Assembly: GCA_000320545.1 (NCBI GenBank)
Contig: ADNK01001475.1
Location: 1-64,000 of the forward strand
DNA from: Bigelowiella natans CCMP2755
Lineage: Eukaryota; Cercozoa; Chlorarachniophyceae
Direction: 5' to 3'
DNA length: 64,000 bases
Position 1 is the stretch's first letter. Every line of letters starts with the position of its first letter. Both the position numbers and the translations under genes were made by a program. The notes beneath the pieces are model-generated. The model saw only the letters and a list, made by a program, of their open reading frames with translations, had not been told where the DNA came from and made no database searches. Shown piece by piece: positions 23,118 to 33,950 of the stretch.

Positions 23118-24117
23118 TATTAGTAGTAGTTGTAGCAATAGTAGTAGCGGAAGTAGCAGTAGCAGAGCAGGGGCATACTAATATATTTTATGGAAGAACA
23201 CTCGTGTGTACATATGCATACACTGAATAACATTTATCATTTACATTTTACTATTACTATCATAACTATTTTTATTATTGTTATTATTATTATTAATGTT
23301 ATTCCAACATCCACTGTAATTACTACCAATGACCGACATCGTAATGCTTTGGAATCATCATCCATCATGCATCATATCAAAGCGTATATTCTAGGAACTT
23401 TCCTCAAAAAGATATCTTTCATATCTAAGGGGGGTGATGATATCGATCAAATGTTTGAACACGTATGTAGGTATTTACGAGATGGCAAACCTTACTTCTG
23501 AAAGACTTTTTGAGAAAGTTCAGTGGTGAAGGAAGAGGAGTGATAGCACTACAGCCATGCAATAATAGCTTGAAAAATAAGAAATCAATGAGTAACGTCG
23601 TAAGTTATGGTCCTTGTCAACTACCAACGCTTGGCTTTATCGTCCAAAGATATCTGGAGATCAGGTACAATATATATATATATATATATTGTAAATATAG
23701 TATGAAATTCCCTAGAACCACGATATATTTACTGAACGTTCTGATCTATGATAACTATGATTAGCGTGTTTAAATACTGATTTATTCTACCTATAAATAT
23801 GAACAACACGTAAGGAATTTCACAAGCAAGCCATTTTGGAAGTTATGGTAATTTCAGTTTCAGTGATTATTCTAAAGCTTGGGATAGCAATTATTGAAAT
23901 GATAACAATACAAACTTAAAAATGTGAGAAACATCCGATCGTGCTGCTGCTGCCGCTGCGGCTGCTGCCATATGGAGTTATTATTATAATGATGAGTAGA
24001 TAATATTACTTGATGATGATGATGGTGTGATAACGACGATGATGTGGGATGATATGTCAATTTGAAGTGAATATAGATATTGCGCTAGGAGATCAATCAT
24101 CAACTGTTGGTAGTAAC

Positions 24118-24151
<34 letters not shown>

Positions 24152-25220
24152 TTGTGGATGTTCAGAAATCTCATTCACAACTACTACAACTACTACTAAT
24201 TACTACTACTACTACTACTACTACTACTATGGCATACAGCCTGCAACATAAACAACAGCGAGGAGGAGGAGTAGTAGATAAAAGCAACTACTAATTACTA
24301 CTACTACTACTACTACTACTACTATGGCATACAGCCTACAACATAAACAACAGCGAGGAGGAGGAGGAGTAGATAAAAGCTGCATCAAGTCCTCCTTCCT
24401 TTCTTCCTCACCGACTAATTGCAAGAACACAACCTTTACAACAACAAAAAAAGTAGGTGCTCCGTGTAATTTTTGAGGAGAATGATGATATTTTCTAGAT
24501 TATCTATATTAGCATATATATAAAGTGATCTAGAAATATTTAATATTTATGTTATGAGCTGACGAGAATGTAAGCCCCCCAATCGTCAAAGCTCATTAAT
24601 AATCTTTCCGAAAATAAATATCTTCTAGAAGAGGTGGATGCCGTCAGTAGCTCAACAACAACAACAACCAAAAGCAGCAGAAACAGCAAGAATCGATGGT
24701 AGAGGTATTTATAATTGTGATGTGCCGTCAGTAGCTCAATACCAACAATAACTACTACCAAAAGCAGCAGCAGCAGCTGGAATCGATGATAGTGGTATTT
24801 ATGATAGTTATATGGATATAAAAGCAGGTGGCTCATTCAACAAAGAGGATGATGACGATGATAAAGAAGAAGAAGAAGAAGAAGAAGAAGGAGAAGGAGG
24901 AGGCTTGAAGAGACCGATGGTGACTGTATCATTCAGCTGGCTTAGAGAACCTCGCAAGAGTTGTGATCATTGCTGTGGTATATTAGACAAAAGCAATGTT
25001 AGTCACAACATGGAACCCCTCTTGCAAAAAGAAGAAGAGGCAGAAGGAATTAAGTCTCCCGGTTTGACCATGAAGAGAGCATGCTATCCTGTAGAACAAA
25101 TGTTCCAACAACGAGAAGACAAACGATTGCGCCAAGATCAACTGAATTATGGGTTGGTAGAGGATGATGAAAGCACAAGACCCCAGCCATCTTCTTGGAA
25201 ATCGTCTCCGCTCACTACTG

Positions 25221-25251
<31 letters not shown>

Positions 25252-26162
25252 CACTGAGTCTAATACTACTACTACAACCGAGAAACTTGGACATTTTCAT
25301 CATCAGCATGCAGCATCATCAGCAAAGCAAAAAGGCGGAGTAGGAGGAGGAGGAGGAGGTTATTCCTCCTCATCATGGTCGTCCTCCTTCTGTTCATGTG
25401 CTTCTTCTTCTTCTTCTTCTTCTTTATTCTCCTCGATTCCCGCATCAGCTGCATCGTCATCTAGGTCCTTCACATTCAATCGTACAGAGGTTGTTGAGGC
25501 ATTGAAAAGGTGTAATGAAAGACCAGGAGCCACTATATCGCAAGTAAGTAGTACAAGCAGAAACGAATAAATCCAAATCAGGATTTCCATAATCATCCAT
25601 CGATTTCACAATATTTTGGTTTAATACCGAGGCTAACACCAGAGAATTTTTCTCTTTTTCCATTCACTCTCATATACTCACATATGTATATAGGTGCTCA
25701 ACAAGCCAGTAACTTGGAAATCGCCAGTTACGAATAAACTACGTAGTTAGTAGGCATCCGAATATGATAATATACTTCTCTTTGAAAATGTTGGAGAGAA
25801 GTAATCTTGTATAATTAACAGCAGGTCTAATGATATATGATGAAATCGTCTAATTGATGATCAATGGTTAGGTACCTCTTGCAACCGTTGAAATGCAAAA
25901 GCGTGCATCAAAATATTTTAATTTCAAAGGAAAAAGAACTATGGAAGCGGCAGAGGTAGTAATATTATGTTAATTGTCACTTTTCGCCAAAAGATCGATA
26001 ACATAAGTAAAAATTTATTTTTATGATTCATTTTTATCGGTACCATCAAAGTTACCTTGATTATCATCGCTTAAGAAACATGTTATATGCTTTTCGTGAT
26101 GAAGCCAACAATATTTTACCACATTCGTTCATATTATATTTTGTACTTATCGATGGTGTCCG

Positions 26163-26197
<35 letters not shown>

Positions 26198-26583
26198 TTT
26201 CTATTACTGCTACAGCGTCTTTATCAGCGTGGACTTATATCGTATCCAAGGACAGATACCGACGTATTTTCAAATGAATTTGACCATACAAAGATTCTAG
26301 AAACTTTGGCAGTAGCCAATAAACAAGATTATCGTCGTGATACTTCATCAATGAGAAACGAGTACTGGAAAACATACGCTCGGTCATTACTATTAGCAAG
26401 TAGTAGATTAGGCATCAGCAGCAACTACAACCATATGAATCACAGCAGAAGCGCACCGACTAACTTTCAAAGGCAGCATCATCGTCCATCTTCTGGCAAT
26501 TCTACTACACAACAAATCTACTTTCGGAGGCCCAGGGAGGGGAACCATGACGATAAAGCACATCCACCTATCCATCCAACAGG

Positions 26584-26618
<35 letters not shown>

Positions 26619-26863
26619 ACATATACTTACTATTATTCTATCTGACGATTAAAAGGATTCTCAGCGGCACTTGTTGGTGATGACGCCACTATTTATGAGT
26701 TGGTACTAATAACATTTCCTCGTCTGCATTTTCAGTCATTTTGTTAGAAGTTTCACAAGATACATACATAATTTTTTTCAGCAGTATGCTGATATTGTGC
26801 TCAAATAATTCACTCACACACACACACACACACACACAACGAGAGAGAGAAACATTATGAATA

Positions 26864-26938
<75 letters not shown>

Positions 26939-27515
26939 ATATTAAGAAAGATATTTTATTAAAAAAAGTACGAATAAAATTTAGGTTGTTCGCCATTATC
27001 TAGCATGCTTGAGCACAGATGCAAAAGCTTCATCTTTGGAAATCATTCTTGGTAAGTTGTATGTAGAAAAGGGAGGAATACTATTATACGTAGTAAACAA
27101 CACTTTATATAGGTGATTGAGAATAGTATAAGGTATTTTTTATGAGTTATTTGTTTAGAAAATCTTGATTAGACATTGGAATCATCCTTCCTGTGCGGCA
27201 GCTACTTACGTCCTCGCCTGCAAACTACGTGATGGAGTTTCAAGCCAACATCATTATATTATCAATTTGCAACTTCTAATTTCTACTACTAGTTCATAAC
27301 TCGGGTGAAAGGTTTCATACACGTGGGCTTACTGTTATCGAAAAGGGCTGGCTTTTGGTATTATAGTAGTAGTAGTAGTAGTAGTAGTAGTAGCAGCAGT
27401 AGTTTAGACCACCGCAAAACATCATGAATTAAATGAAGATAGAGTATTATTAGATTTTCACCCCCTCCCTAGAAATAAAATAAACGTTTGTTTTATTTGC
27501 AGCAATTGTTATGAT

Positions 27516-27548
<33 letters not shown>

Positions 27549-28179
27549 ACTACTACTACTATTACTACTACACAGAATAATATTTAACCGATGACGACGA
27601 AAACGACTATCAAAATGAAGACTTCTTATTAAATATGCTGCTGCTGTTATACTGTGGGATAATAATACAGGTCTACAGATACGAACGATGGGGTTCTGCT
27701 GCTTCTAACCCAACATGTGCAGCATTAAGATATTATTCCAAGAAAATAGGCTGCAAATTAGTGCCTCAAGAAGATGTGATGGTCAAAATTGTGGAAGGAA
27801 GCACAACTCCTCCAAGTCTTCTGACTGAATCTGAATTGGTATATCTATCATCTCTCTCTTAGTATGTATCACCTGATGATGATATTACTACTGTCACCAT
27901 TCTGTGTTTGCGGACGAGTATGTTAGATGGGATATTACTGGGTTGTTGAGGGGGGGGGTGAAGATTGGATTGATTGCACAAACAACATACCGCTTGGAAC
28001 TTATTCATGCATAGTACCAAGCAAGCATAAAATTGGTTATATTCAGTGTCTGTTGTTCCTCAATATCGTTATGTTTGCAGGTTGATAAAATGCACTCTAA
28101 CGGAATAGGTAATGAAGCATTAACTTATTTTAGTAATTAAACTGCTTGGTTGTGTGTGTAGGTGTAAGTGTGTGTAAGT

Positions 28180-28217
<38 letters not shown>

Positions 28218-29180
28218 ATTTTGGATGTGCTTTGTATGAATCTTCTTCCACAGGGACTGACGCTACAATAGCAGATCATGTTCAGAAAGTTCAGGATAGA
28301 TGCTATACATTTCTTGTATCCGATGGAAGGAGGAGGAGGGGGAATAATGGTGACACAGCAGCAAGTACTTCTAACTGCCGTCGTTCCAGATTTCATCCAA
28401 GCAACTTGGGAGTGGCTTTGATTGAAGGATACAAAAATATGGAGGCAAAAGGCATGTTTACACCAGATTTGAGGTATTATTATTAAATTGTTCCATACCA
28501 CGTTAAGATACAGATAAAGATTCCTCATTTTATGTTTATTGTATCATAATAATCAAGTTTTAGATGTTTTTGAAAATTTTGATGATGAAAAGAGATAAGT
28601 TAGAGAGCTGCAAATTACTCTTCCACATACATTCATGATATGGAATCATAAAATATGTATCAGCACATAGATCAATTTCTCACGTTATTCTTTATCCTGC
28701 ATACGGAATCATCATAATTATCTTCAAATTCCTAAGGAGGCAAATGGAACGCGATGTGCAGCTTATATCGGAGAACAAACGCAAGGTAAAAAAGATCATC
28801 TATGATGGAAAAAGCCCACTAGATTCTTTGTGAAATTGCTTTAGTAAAGTTATTTGTTAAAAATGCAGTAATAAGACATTTAAGTGTCGTCAATTAGGCT
28901 GAAGAAGTTATTGAAGAGGCTCTTGTACAGATGGAGGGTGTTTTTAACGCGGTAGTATGTCATTTTTGAAAGAATCGATAGCATTTGTCATCCAAGAATC
29001 TGCAACAATAGACAGCAGCATTATCAAATTTCAAAATATAAAACTATTTTCCCTTTTTTGAGTATTTTTTATTTATAGGTCTCCAGTCGATCTAAAGTAT
29101 TAGATGAATCTGTCCGAAAATGGTGCAATGGAAATCAGAATAAACCAGGCTTTCACCCCTACGATCTTGCACCTATTTAA
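20314..29180 (+). CDS. TOP3: DNA topoisomerase III (type IA)
   Basis: Type IA topoisomerase that passes single DNA strands and normally works with a RecQ helicase in recombination and repair. Twenty-one exons splice in phase from ATG 20314 to TAA 29178-29180, giving about 1060 residues: 20314-20790, 21200-21279, 21464-21581, 21861-21938, 22397-22491, 22819-22906, 23471-23664, 23815-23847, 24808-25543, 25694-25726, 25872-25955, 26216-26582, 26656-26702, 26985-27051, 27293-27357, 27671-27838, 28081-28108, 28254-28473, 28737-28785, 28898-28951, 29079-29180. Motifs: [83 protein letters not shown], the active-site [11 protein letters not shown] (Tyr codon 26243-26245), [12 protein letters not shown] and [12 protein letters not shown]. 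Exon 9 inserts roughly 230 low-complexity residues (Glu, Thr, Gly, Ser runs) between [11 protein letters not shown] and RPGATISQ. The protein ends FHPYDLAPI without the zinc fingers of animal TOP3A. The first exon is Ser-rich; an upstream start is possible. Confidence 0.95.
24180..24385. repeat. 108-bp tandem duplication in TOP3 intron 8
   Basis: Two copies of a segment made of an (ACT)n run, then tatggcatacagcct, then acataaacaacagcgaggagg and tagataaaagc. They differ in length of the ACT and AGG runs. In the same intron, about 24641-24800 holds a second duplication (gccgtcagtagctcaa ... ggtatttat). Confidence 0.8.
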
Positions 29181-29854
29181 TAGTTGGGATGGACGCCCTA
29201 ACAAATGTAAAATCATAATAGAAAGTTTATGAAAGATAATGCATCAAACATCCTGTTACTGTCCTCTAAGCTTTCTCTGTGCTTTCTTCTTCGTCACATA
29301 GCACTGCGACGATGTACGTGTTACCATAGTGAGAATCCAAATGTTAATTTAAGAATGACCGAAAATGCACCCGTTCTTGCTAAGTGCGAAAATGCCGCTA
29401 CACATGTAGCTACACATCGACAGAGACGGTGATGCCGCCTGTGCATGTAGTGGCGTGAACAGTCATCATCACCTATACGACGTGTCTCTCATAAAGCATC
29501 CATTATTCAACACTTGTGCTTGTGTCTTCAAAGTTTGTGCTCATTTCCACACACATGTACTGCAAACAACATGTTTGCCTGAGACGGGTCAGGGTCAGGG
29601 TTGCGGGTACGTGAGATTGCAAATGCGACAAGGTCGCATGACACAGTGACTGTGCGTGCTGTGTGCGATGTAGCAACAAAAGTGCGATTTTGCACACTGC
29701 ATTCTACTGTGGTAATCATAGACACGTAACATCTATTGTGGTGTGCAAGTAATCTAGTAATCCTGCAACGCATGTGAAATGCACAGAATTTTCATTGTGG
29801 TTTGTTTTGTCATGTGGTGATGCACGTCTTTTCATCATTATTGGTGCAAATTGA
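29181..29854. other. Gap at the left edge of the island
   Basis: Past the TOP3 stop the trinucleotide repeats cease and the DNA becomes rich in tgtgca, acatgt and tgcgac words. A short telomere-like or quasi-repeat gggtcagggtcagggttgcgggt lies at about 29584-29607. ORFs here (29455-29773) overlap in several frames and are not convincing. Confidence 0.4.
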
Positions 29855-30433
29855 ATGCATGATCATATGTATGTTATATGTGCTATTACTATGTCCATTG
29901 TCATACTTTGCTTGTCGCAACTATGTAGCAACCCAAAATCTAGCAACTGTATGAGATATGCTTGCAAATACAGTAATGTCGTGATATTATCTATTTGCGT
30001 CATGCTATTATTCCGAATAGTCGAATATCTCAACATTTCTCGTAGGAAATATTTTATCCTTCTCTACTCTCCTTCTCCCCGAATTGTAGACAGATTAGAA
30101 TCCGCTTTGTGCATTGCATTTTATGTCCAATTGGGTGTGCACCTGGAAACACACAATGGTTGTGAATCTGACTTCAGGATTTTAACGCAGGTGTGCCACG
30201 TGATCGATCGTGTCAATGTTAAGTCTGGTCGTCATTGGGAGGTACCATTTGACGCGCAGAACGTGATGAAAGAAATTTCGCAACGCAAATGGGAAGGACT
30301 GTGGGCGAAGCTCTTGCCAATTAACGTAGCAAAACAAGACGCACACAGTCTAGACAGTTGGACAAAAAACATGCCATACATAGTTACAGGCATAAATCGC
30401 ATATATGCTCACATGTTCGCACTAGTCACCTAG
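29855..30433 (+). CDS. Intronless ORF, 192 aa, membrane-anchored, unknown
   Basis: An uninterrupted 579-bp frame. The N-terminus has two hydrophobic helices (VICAITMSIVILCLSQLC and VVILSICVMLLF), followed by a soluble part with ordinary globular composition: RIVDRLESALCIAFYVQLG, then VCHVIDRVNVKSGRHWEVPF and SQRKWEGLWAKLLPINVA. No family was recognised. It differs from the other genes by having no intron and no trinucleotide runs. It converges with the PLAC8 ORF on the other strand, with an inverted repeat between them. Confidence 0.5.
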   Translation: MHDHMYVICAITMSIVILCLSQLCSNPKSSNCMRYACKYSNVVILSICVMLLFRIVEYLNISRRKYFILLYSPSPRIVDRLESALCIAFYVQLGVHLETHNGCESDFRILTQVCHVIDRVNVKSGRHWEVPFDAQNVMKEISQRKWEGLWAKLLPINVAKQDAHSLDSWTKNMPYIVTGINRIYAHMFALVT

Positions 30434-30914
30434 ACTACATCGGGCGGATGATAATGCATGTTATAATAGCTGATGGCGATGCTATGTCACGTTGCAACGC
30501 GTTTTGACGTTTCACAACATGCAATTTAATATCTATATATGGTATTACATGTCTATAATAAAAGATTTAATCAATTTGTACAATGTATTGCATGTCTATC
30601 ATGTTTACTAGTGATTGTGCAATGGGATATTTGATATTTGTAATATGTGTATTGTTTAGTGTGTGTGGAAAAAGTAAAAAGTACAATATTCGCAAACTAT
30701 ATATATATATATTTTACATAGCACATAGTACACATATCATATTGAACAATCACTAGTAAACACATTGATGCCCTCTATTGCATCCATAGCAATTTGTCAT
30801 GTCGGAATTGTTCACATTGCATGGCTAGATGGCGCAAATGAGGCAATGTTGCCACAGTATTTGAACTTGATCTTCTTTTGAGTGACACAATTCAACAAAG
30901 CTAGGAACGTGTGC
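30434..30914. other. Convergent intergenic space
   Basis: Lies between two ORFs that point towards each other. It is AT-rich, with ctatatatggta, an aataaa-like cataataaaag at about 30553, a (TA) tract at 30700-30710 and the inverted repeat described separately. A bidirectional transcription end is the natural reading, though not proven. Confidence 0.4.
30602..30762. repeat. Inverted repeat, 22-bp arms, between convergent ORFs
   Basis: The left arm 30602-30623 (tgtttactagtgattgtgca...) and right arm 30741-30762 (attgaacaatcactagtaaa...) are reverse complements with one mismatch, separated by about 117 nt of AT-rich DNA. It could be a terminator-like structure shared by the two convergent genes, or the ends of a small non-autonomous mobile element. 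No target-site duplication is obvious. Confidence 0.7.
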
Positions 30915-31379
30915 TCACTTCATCCCTCCTTGCTGGCCAACGGAAACTACTCCATCGTCGGGCACAACCCAAATGTTGATCATGTGCAGCTTCTCCCTCA
31001 CCATGATCGTGTCGACAATCTGGTAGTAGGACAGCACTGGGAAGACACAGGCTTTCAGTGGCCACATGCTGTCTTCAATTCCGTAATGCGCAGTCAACTC
31101 CCTGTACGCGACGCAAAATGTACAACACGGGCAGAACTGCACTGCAAGGCAGCATTTCCAAAAGCTTCCCCAGTCTTCCTTGCCCTTGATTTGCGACGTG
31201 GCGCTCCCCCACATGCAGGGCATGCAGCAGATGCAATTTGGGATGCAGCACGGCATCATGGCACAGCCTTTCACTGAGAAGCAGCCGAAGAAGCCATTGT
31301 TCCATTCATTCGACATGGCGATTTTGTGTCTGTTGGGGTGTGATGAAGAGCGTTGTGGAGGACTGTGGAGGTGAGACAA
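30915..31379 (-). CDS. PLAC8 (cys-rich, DUF614) family protein
   Basis: Intronless ORF of 154 residues; the second Met at 31316 (MSNEWNNGFFGCF) is the more likely start because it sits right before the domain. PLAC8 hallmarks in order: W-x2-G-x-F-x-C, the Cys-rich hydrophobic stretch (CCIPNCICCMPCMWGSATSQ), a second one (KCCLAVQFCPCCTFCVAYRE), then LTAHYGIEDSMWP and LSYYQIVDTIMVRE, matching the family's R-x2-x-x-x-Y-x-I-x-x-S and Q-x3-E endings. PLAC8 proteins are small membrane-associated proteins linked to metal resistance and cell-size control in plants and algae; the role here is unknown. Plus-strand ORFs over the same bases (30882-31277) are antisense shadows. Confidence 0.75.
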   Translation of the reverse strand: MSHLHSPPQRSSSHPNRHKIAMSNEWNNGFFGCFSVKGCAMMPCCIPNCICCMPCMWGSATSQIKGKEDWGSFWKCCLAVQFCPCCTFCVAYRELTAHYGIEDSMWPLKACVFPVLSYYQIVDTIMVREKLHMINIWVVPDDGVVSVGQQGGMK

Positions 31380-32070
31380 TTGTGTTCAATGGACAGATTA
31401 AGCACATATTCGCCCCGATTTCCTGGTTTTAGCCTGCATTCGTGCGATTTTATGGAACAGAAAAGCCATCGTTGATTTCCCGACGTTTCAAAATGACTAA
31501 AAAATGTGCACCAGAGACTCTCGAGATGTTCTCCGAATTTCAAATTGGCGCGCGATGCGGTAATGGGCGGGGGTTTTCGGTCACAAGGGTGGCTTTTCCT
31601 CCTACCCCTGAACCACATTCCGGTTCACCGGTGGGATAGACATACATGTCGCCCCAGCCACCGGTGACTCGGTAGCTAGATGAAGGATGTATGGATCTGT
31701 ATTCAAGATTCAAAGTTACATTCGCCGAAGTGGTAATGGGCGGGGGGGTTTTCGGTTACGAGGGTGGCTTTTCCCCTTATCCCTGAACCACATTCCTTTT
31801 CACCGGTGGGGCAGGCCACTGGCGAATTGGCTGCCAAATGAAGGATTTTCGGATCTATATCTGAGATTCATCCCGGGTGAATCCCGTCAGGATGAAGGTG
31901 TCCTCCTCAAACTTTATGCCCTCCAGGCAATGTCTCCGTTGGGCCGGGGACGTTGTGGTTGGCGTGAAGCTAGTGCTTCTAATTGCAATGATGGGGGCTA
32001 TGTCTCCGCAAAAGCCGGGGATGTTGTGGTCATTGCGAAGCTCGTTGTCCAAGTGGACTAGGTAGGAAGA
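31380..32070. other. Intergenic part of the island
   Basis: Contains the two repeat families noted above. ORFs at 31442-31639 and 31687-32061 run through these repeats and lack recognisable domains; I do not call them genes. Confidence 0.4.
31557..31835. repeat. Pair of direct repeats, about 85 bp, 175 bp apart
   Basis: A segment beginning ggtaatgggcgggg, continuing ttttcggt(c/t)ac and gggtggcttttcc, and ending gaaccacattcc then ttcaccggtggg, occurs at about 31558-31636 and again at about 31733-31812. It is G/C-richer than its surroundings. The frames are open because of the repeat; no protein is supported. Confidence 0.8.
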
Positions 32071-32140
32071 ATGCATCCTCCTCCATCTTCATGCCTTCCA
32101 GCGAGGGCAATGTCTCCGCAAAAGCCGGGGATGCCTAAAT
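31927..32140. repeat. Threefold direct repeat around the start of the next ORF
   Basis: The words atgtctccg followed by (caaaa)gccgggga occur at 31930, 32000 and 32110, the first with variation. Copies 1 and 2 continue gttgtggt ... gcgaagct. The third copy contains the likely first codons (MSPQKPGM) of the ORF at 32071-32586, so the 5' end of that gene has been copied upstream twice. Confidence 0.7.
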
Positions 32141-32586
32141 TCCACCAGCGGAAATTCTGTGGATGGCCGTTGTCGGTTCTCCGGAAAGATGGGCTTCTTG
32201 ACAAGTTGCTCACGGAGAAAGAAGATGAACCAAAACAGTTCCAACCTGTCACAAGAATTGTGGATCGCGGCCTTCAGCATCAGGAAAGGGTAGTGTTAGA
32301 ATGGTTGGAAACCTTCATGGAAATCAACCAGGAGAACGGGAAAGCGCAGTTCAAATTCAAAAACAATGACCGAGTTAAAACGATGTTCTTCGACGAAAGG
32401 ATCGCACACATGCACAACGTGACAGGAATTTTGGTGTCTAGGATTCACGATCGCTTGCGTCATGATCAAAAAATGAAAAACAATGAGCAAAATGGGGCTC
32501 ATTTCGAGGAACTCTTAGAGCGTACCGACAAGTGTTTTCTTCTGATGGAATCAACGTGCTCAAAGCGAAACATGTTGAAACAATGA
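32071..32586 (+). CDS. Intronless ORF, unknown protein
   Basis: Open for 171 codons. The first ATG (32071) is in repeat-derived sequence; ATG 32110 (MSPQKPGM) or 32131 (MPKFHQRKFCGWPLSVLRKD) is more credible. The body is polar and helical with globular composition: LLDKLLTEKEDEPKQFQPV, then QERVVLEWLETFMEINQENG, then NVTGILVSRIHDRLRHD, ending CSKRNMLKQ. No signal, TM segment or known motif is visible. Intron-free, like its neighbours on both sides. Confidence 0.5.
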   Translation: MHPPPSSCLPARAMSPQKPGMPKFHQRKFCGWPLSVLRKDGLLDKLLTEKEDEPKQFQPVTRIVDRGLQHQERVVLEWLETFMEINQENGKAQFKFKNNDRVKTMFFDERIAHMHNVTGILVSRIHDRLRHDQKMKNNEQNGAHFEELLERTDKCFLLMESTCSKRNMLKQ

Positions 32587-32856
32587 TCATCATGAACAAT
32601 CGTACCTCACACTGCACTTGTCAGCATTCACAAGCATGCAATGACGTGTGCATGATGTGTGTGCTCAGTTTCGAAAAACTAGTTCACATGTGTGCATGAA
32701 TGTGCAATGGTCATGGCATTGCGCGTGCTTGTGTCATTGGATGTCTTCTCAGACGTTTCCTTCGCATGCAACGGGATGTGTGGTTTTGTCTGTGGTGTTG
32801 CCATTTTGCGCTTCCGGGAACACGGTTTGGCGCAACTACCCCCCCCATCAGAAGAC

Positions 32857-33216
32857 ATGGATGCAAACAACATGGAAGTGGATCAAAGGAATGCGAAATC
32901 GTCGCTTTTGCAGACACTGAAGAGGCTCAAAGCTGTTCTTCACCACACACTTGACATTGAAAGGGGGGTGGGATTGGTTGAATCGGGTTTGTTGAATCTC
33001 ATCAAACAAGCAAAGAAGAAGAGCACACTCAAAGATGTTCTTTTTCACATGCACAACATTGAAAGAGGAGCGGGATTGGCTGAATCGCTCTTGATGAATC
33101 TCATGAAAGAAGCAAAGAAGAACGTGCATGAACATTGCAGTTCTTCCGTGAGCGTTGATCAGACAGTTGGTGCAATGAGTTCACGGACACAAGGAGCATC
33201 GTGCACAAAAAAATGA
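32857..33216 (+). CDS. Intronless ORF with a duplicated helical motif
   Basis: The frame is open from 32692, but ATG 32857 (MDANNMEVDQRNAKSS) is the better start because the upstream part is Cys/Phe-rich noise. The product is about 119 residues. It carries two copies of one helical motif: LKAVLHHTLDIERGVGLVES then GLLNLIKQAKKKS, and LKDVLFHMHNIERGAGLAES then LLMNLMKEAKKNV. The shared core is IERG-x-GL-x-ES-x-L-x-NL-x-K-x-AKK. Each copy looks like a helical hairpin. Family unknown; a recent internal duplication is likely. Confidence 0.5.
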   Translation: MDANNMEVDQRNAKSSLLQTLKRLKAVLHHTLDIERGVGLVESGLLNLIKQAKKKSTLKDVLFHMHNIERGAGLAESLLMNLMKEAKKNVHEHCSSSVSVDQTVGAMSSRTQGASCTKK

Positions 33217-33950
33217 AGGTCAAGAGAAGAAAACGCCGAGTTGGTTGTGCTGGCACGATGTCGTGTTCATCCAAAGGCAAAGAGGTTGTTGGAGGAAGAA
33301 GAAGCAAGCGTGTCAAACGATGGTCCAATGAATGTGGACCACGTTTGTCCAAGTGGAGTGCATGTCACATGCATCAAGGACATCAAGAGTCTTTTTGAGC
33401 ACGATCAACGACATCATTGAAGTTGCACAATGCACGCGCAGGATCATGCATGACCTGAACAAGTGCACACGTTTGGCTGGCGGCACAATGACTCGACAGG
33501 ACACCAAAATCACACGATGCACAGCTCAGACATGGCAAAGCTTGTTGATCAAACACGCACAATCAAGAACTCAAGTTCATGCATTTAGCCGATGCAAATG
33601 AAAACGAATGGATTGATTTTGACACAGACACAACTTGAGATGATGTCAATGTTTGTCGAAGAAGAAGCGGATGCACTTGTCATGGACACGCAACATCACA
33701 TGCATGTTGCACATGCTTTGTGTCCAACACACCACAGCAAACAAAGAAAAGCAATGATGCCATGCATCATGAACAAACCACGTTTGCTCTTCGTTCATGC
33801 GCAAGCAGCAATCTCTGGATCTAGTGGAGCTAGCAACATGCGAGCAATGCCAGAATGCGATGTGTGCATGCATGATGACATCTAGACATGTGCAATGTGG
33901 CTTTTTAGCTTTCTCCTTGCCATTTAGCCATTTCAATCATCTAGTCGCAT
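33217..33950 (+). pseudogene. Decayed coding sequence following the 32857 ORF
   Basis: Coding-like text hops between frames: KRRKRRVGCAGTMSCSSKG (frame of 33201), STINDIIEVAQCTRRIMHDL (frame of 33332), SDMAKLVDQTRTIKN and then LKFMHLADANENEWIDFDTD ending at a stop near 33638, and a His/Met-rich stretch to 33885. Each piece lacks splice sites at the joins. A former ORF broken by several indels explains this best. Direction is plus, as for the upstream ORF. Confidence 0.4.

Noticed and set aside
29584-29607. gggtcagggtcagggttgcggg, resembling the satellite at 4.1-5.3 kb
   Set aside because: Only about three units; similarity to the satellite's complement may be chance.
30882-31277. 131-aa plus-strand ORF
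   Set aside because: It is antisense to the PLAC8 ORF, whose family motifs are clear.
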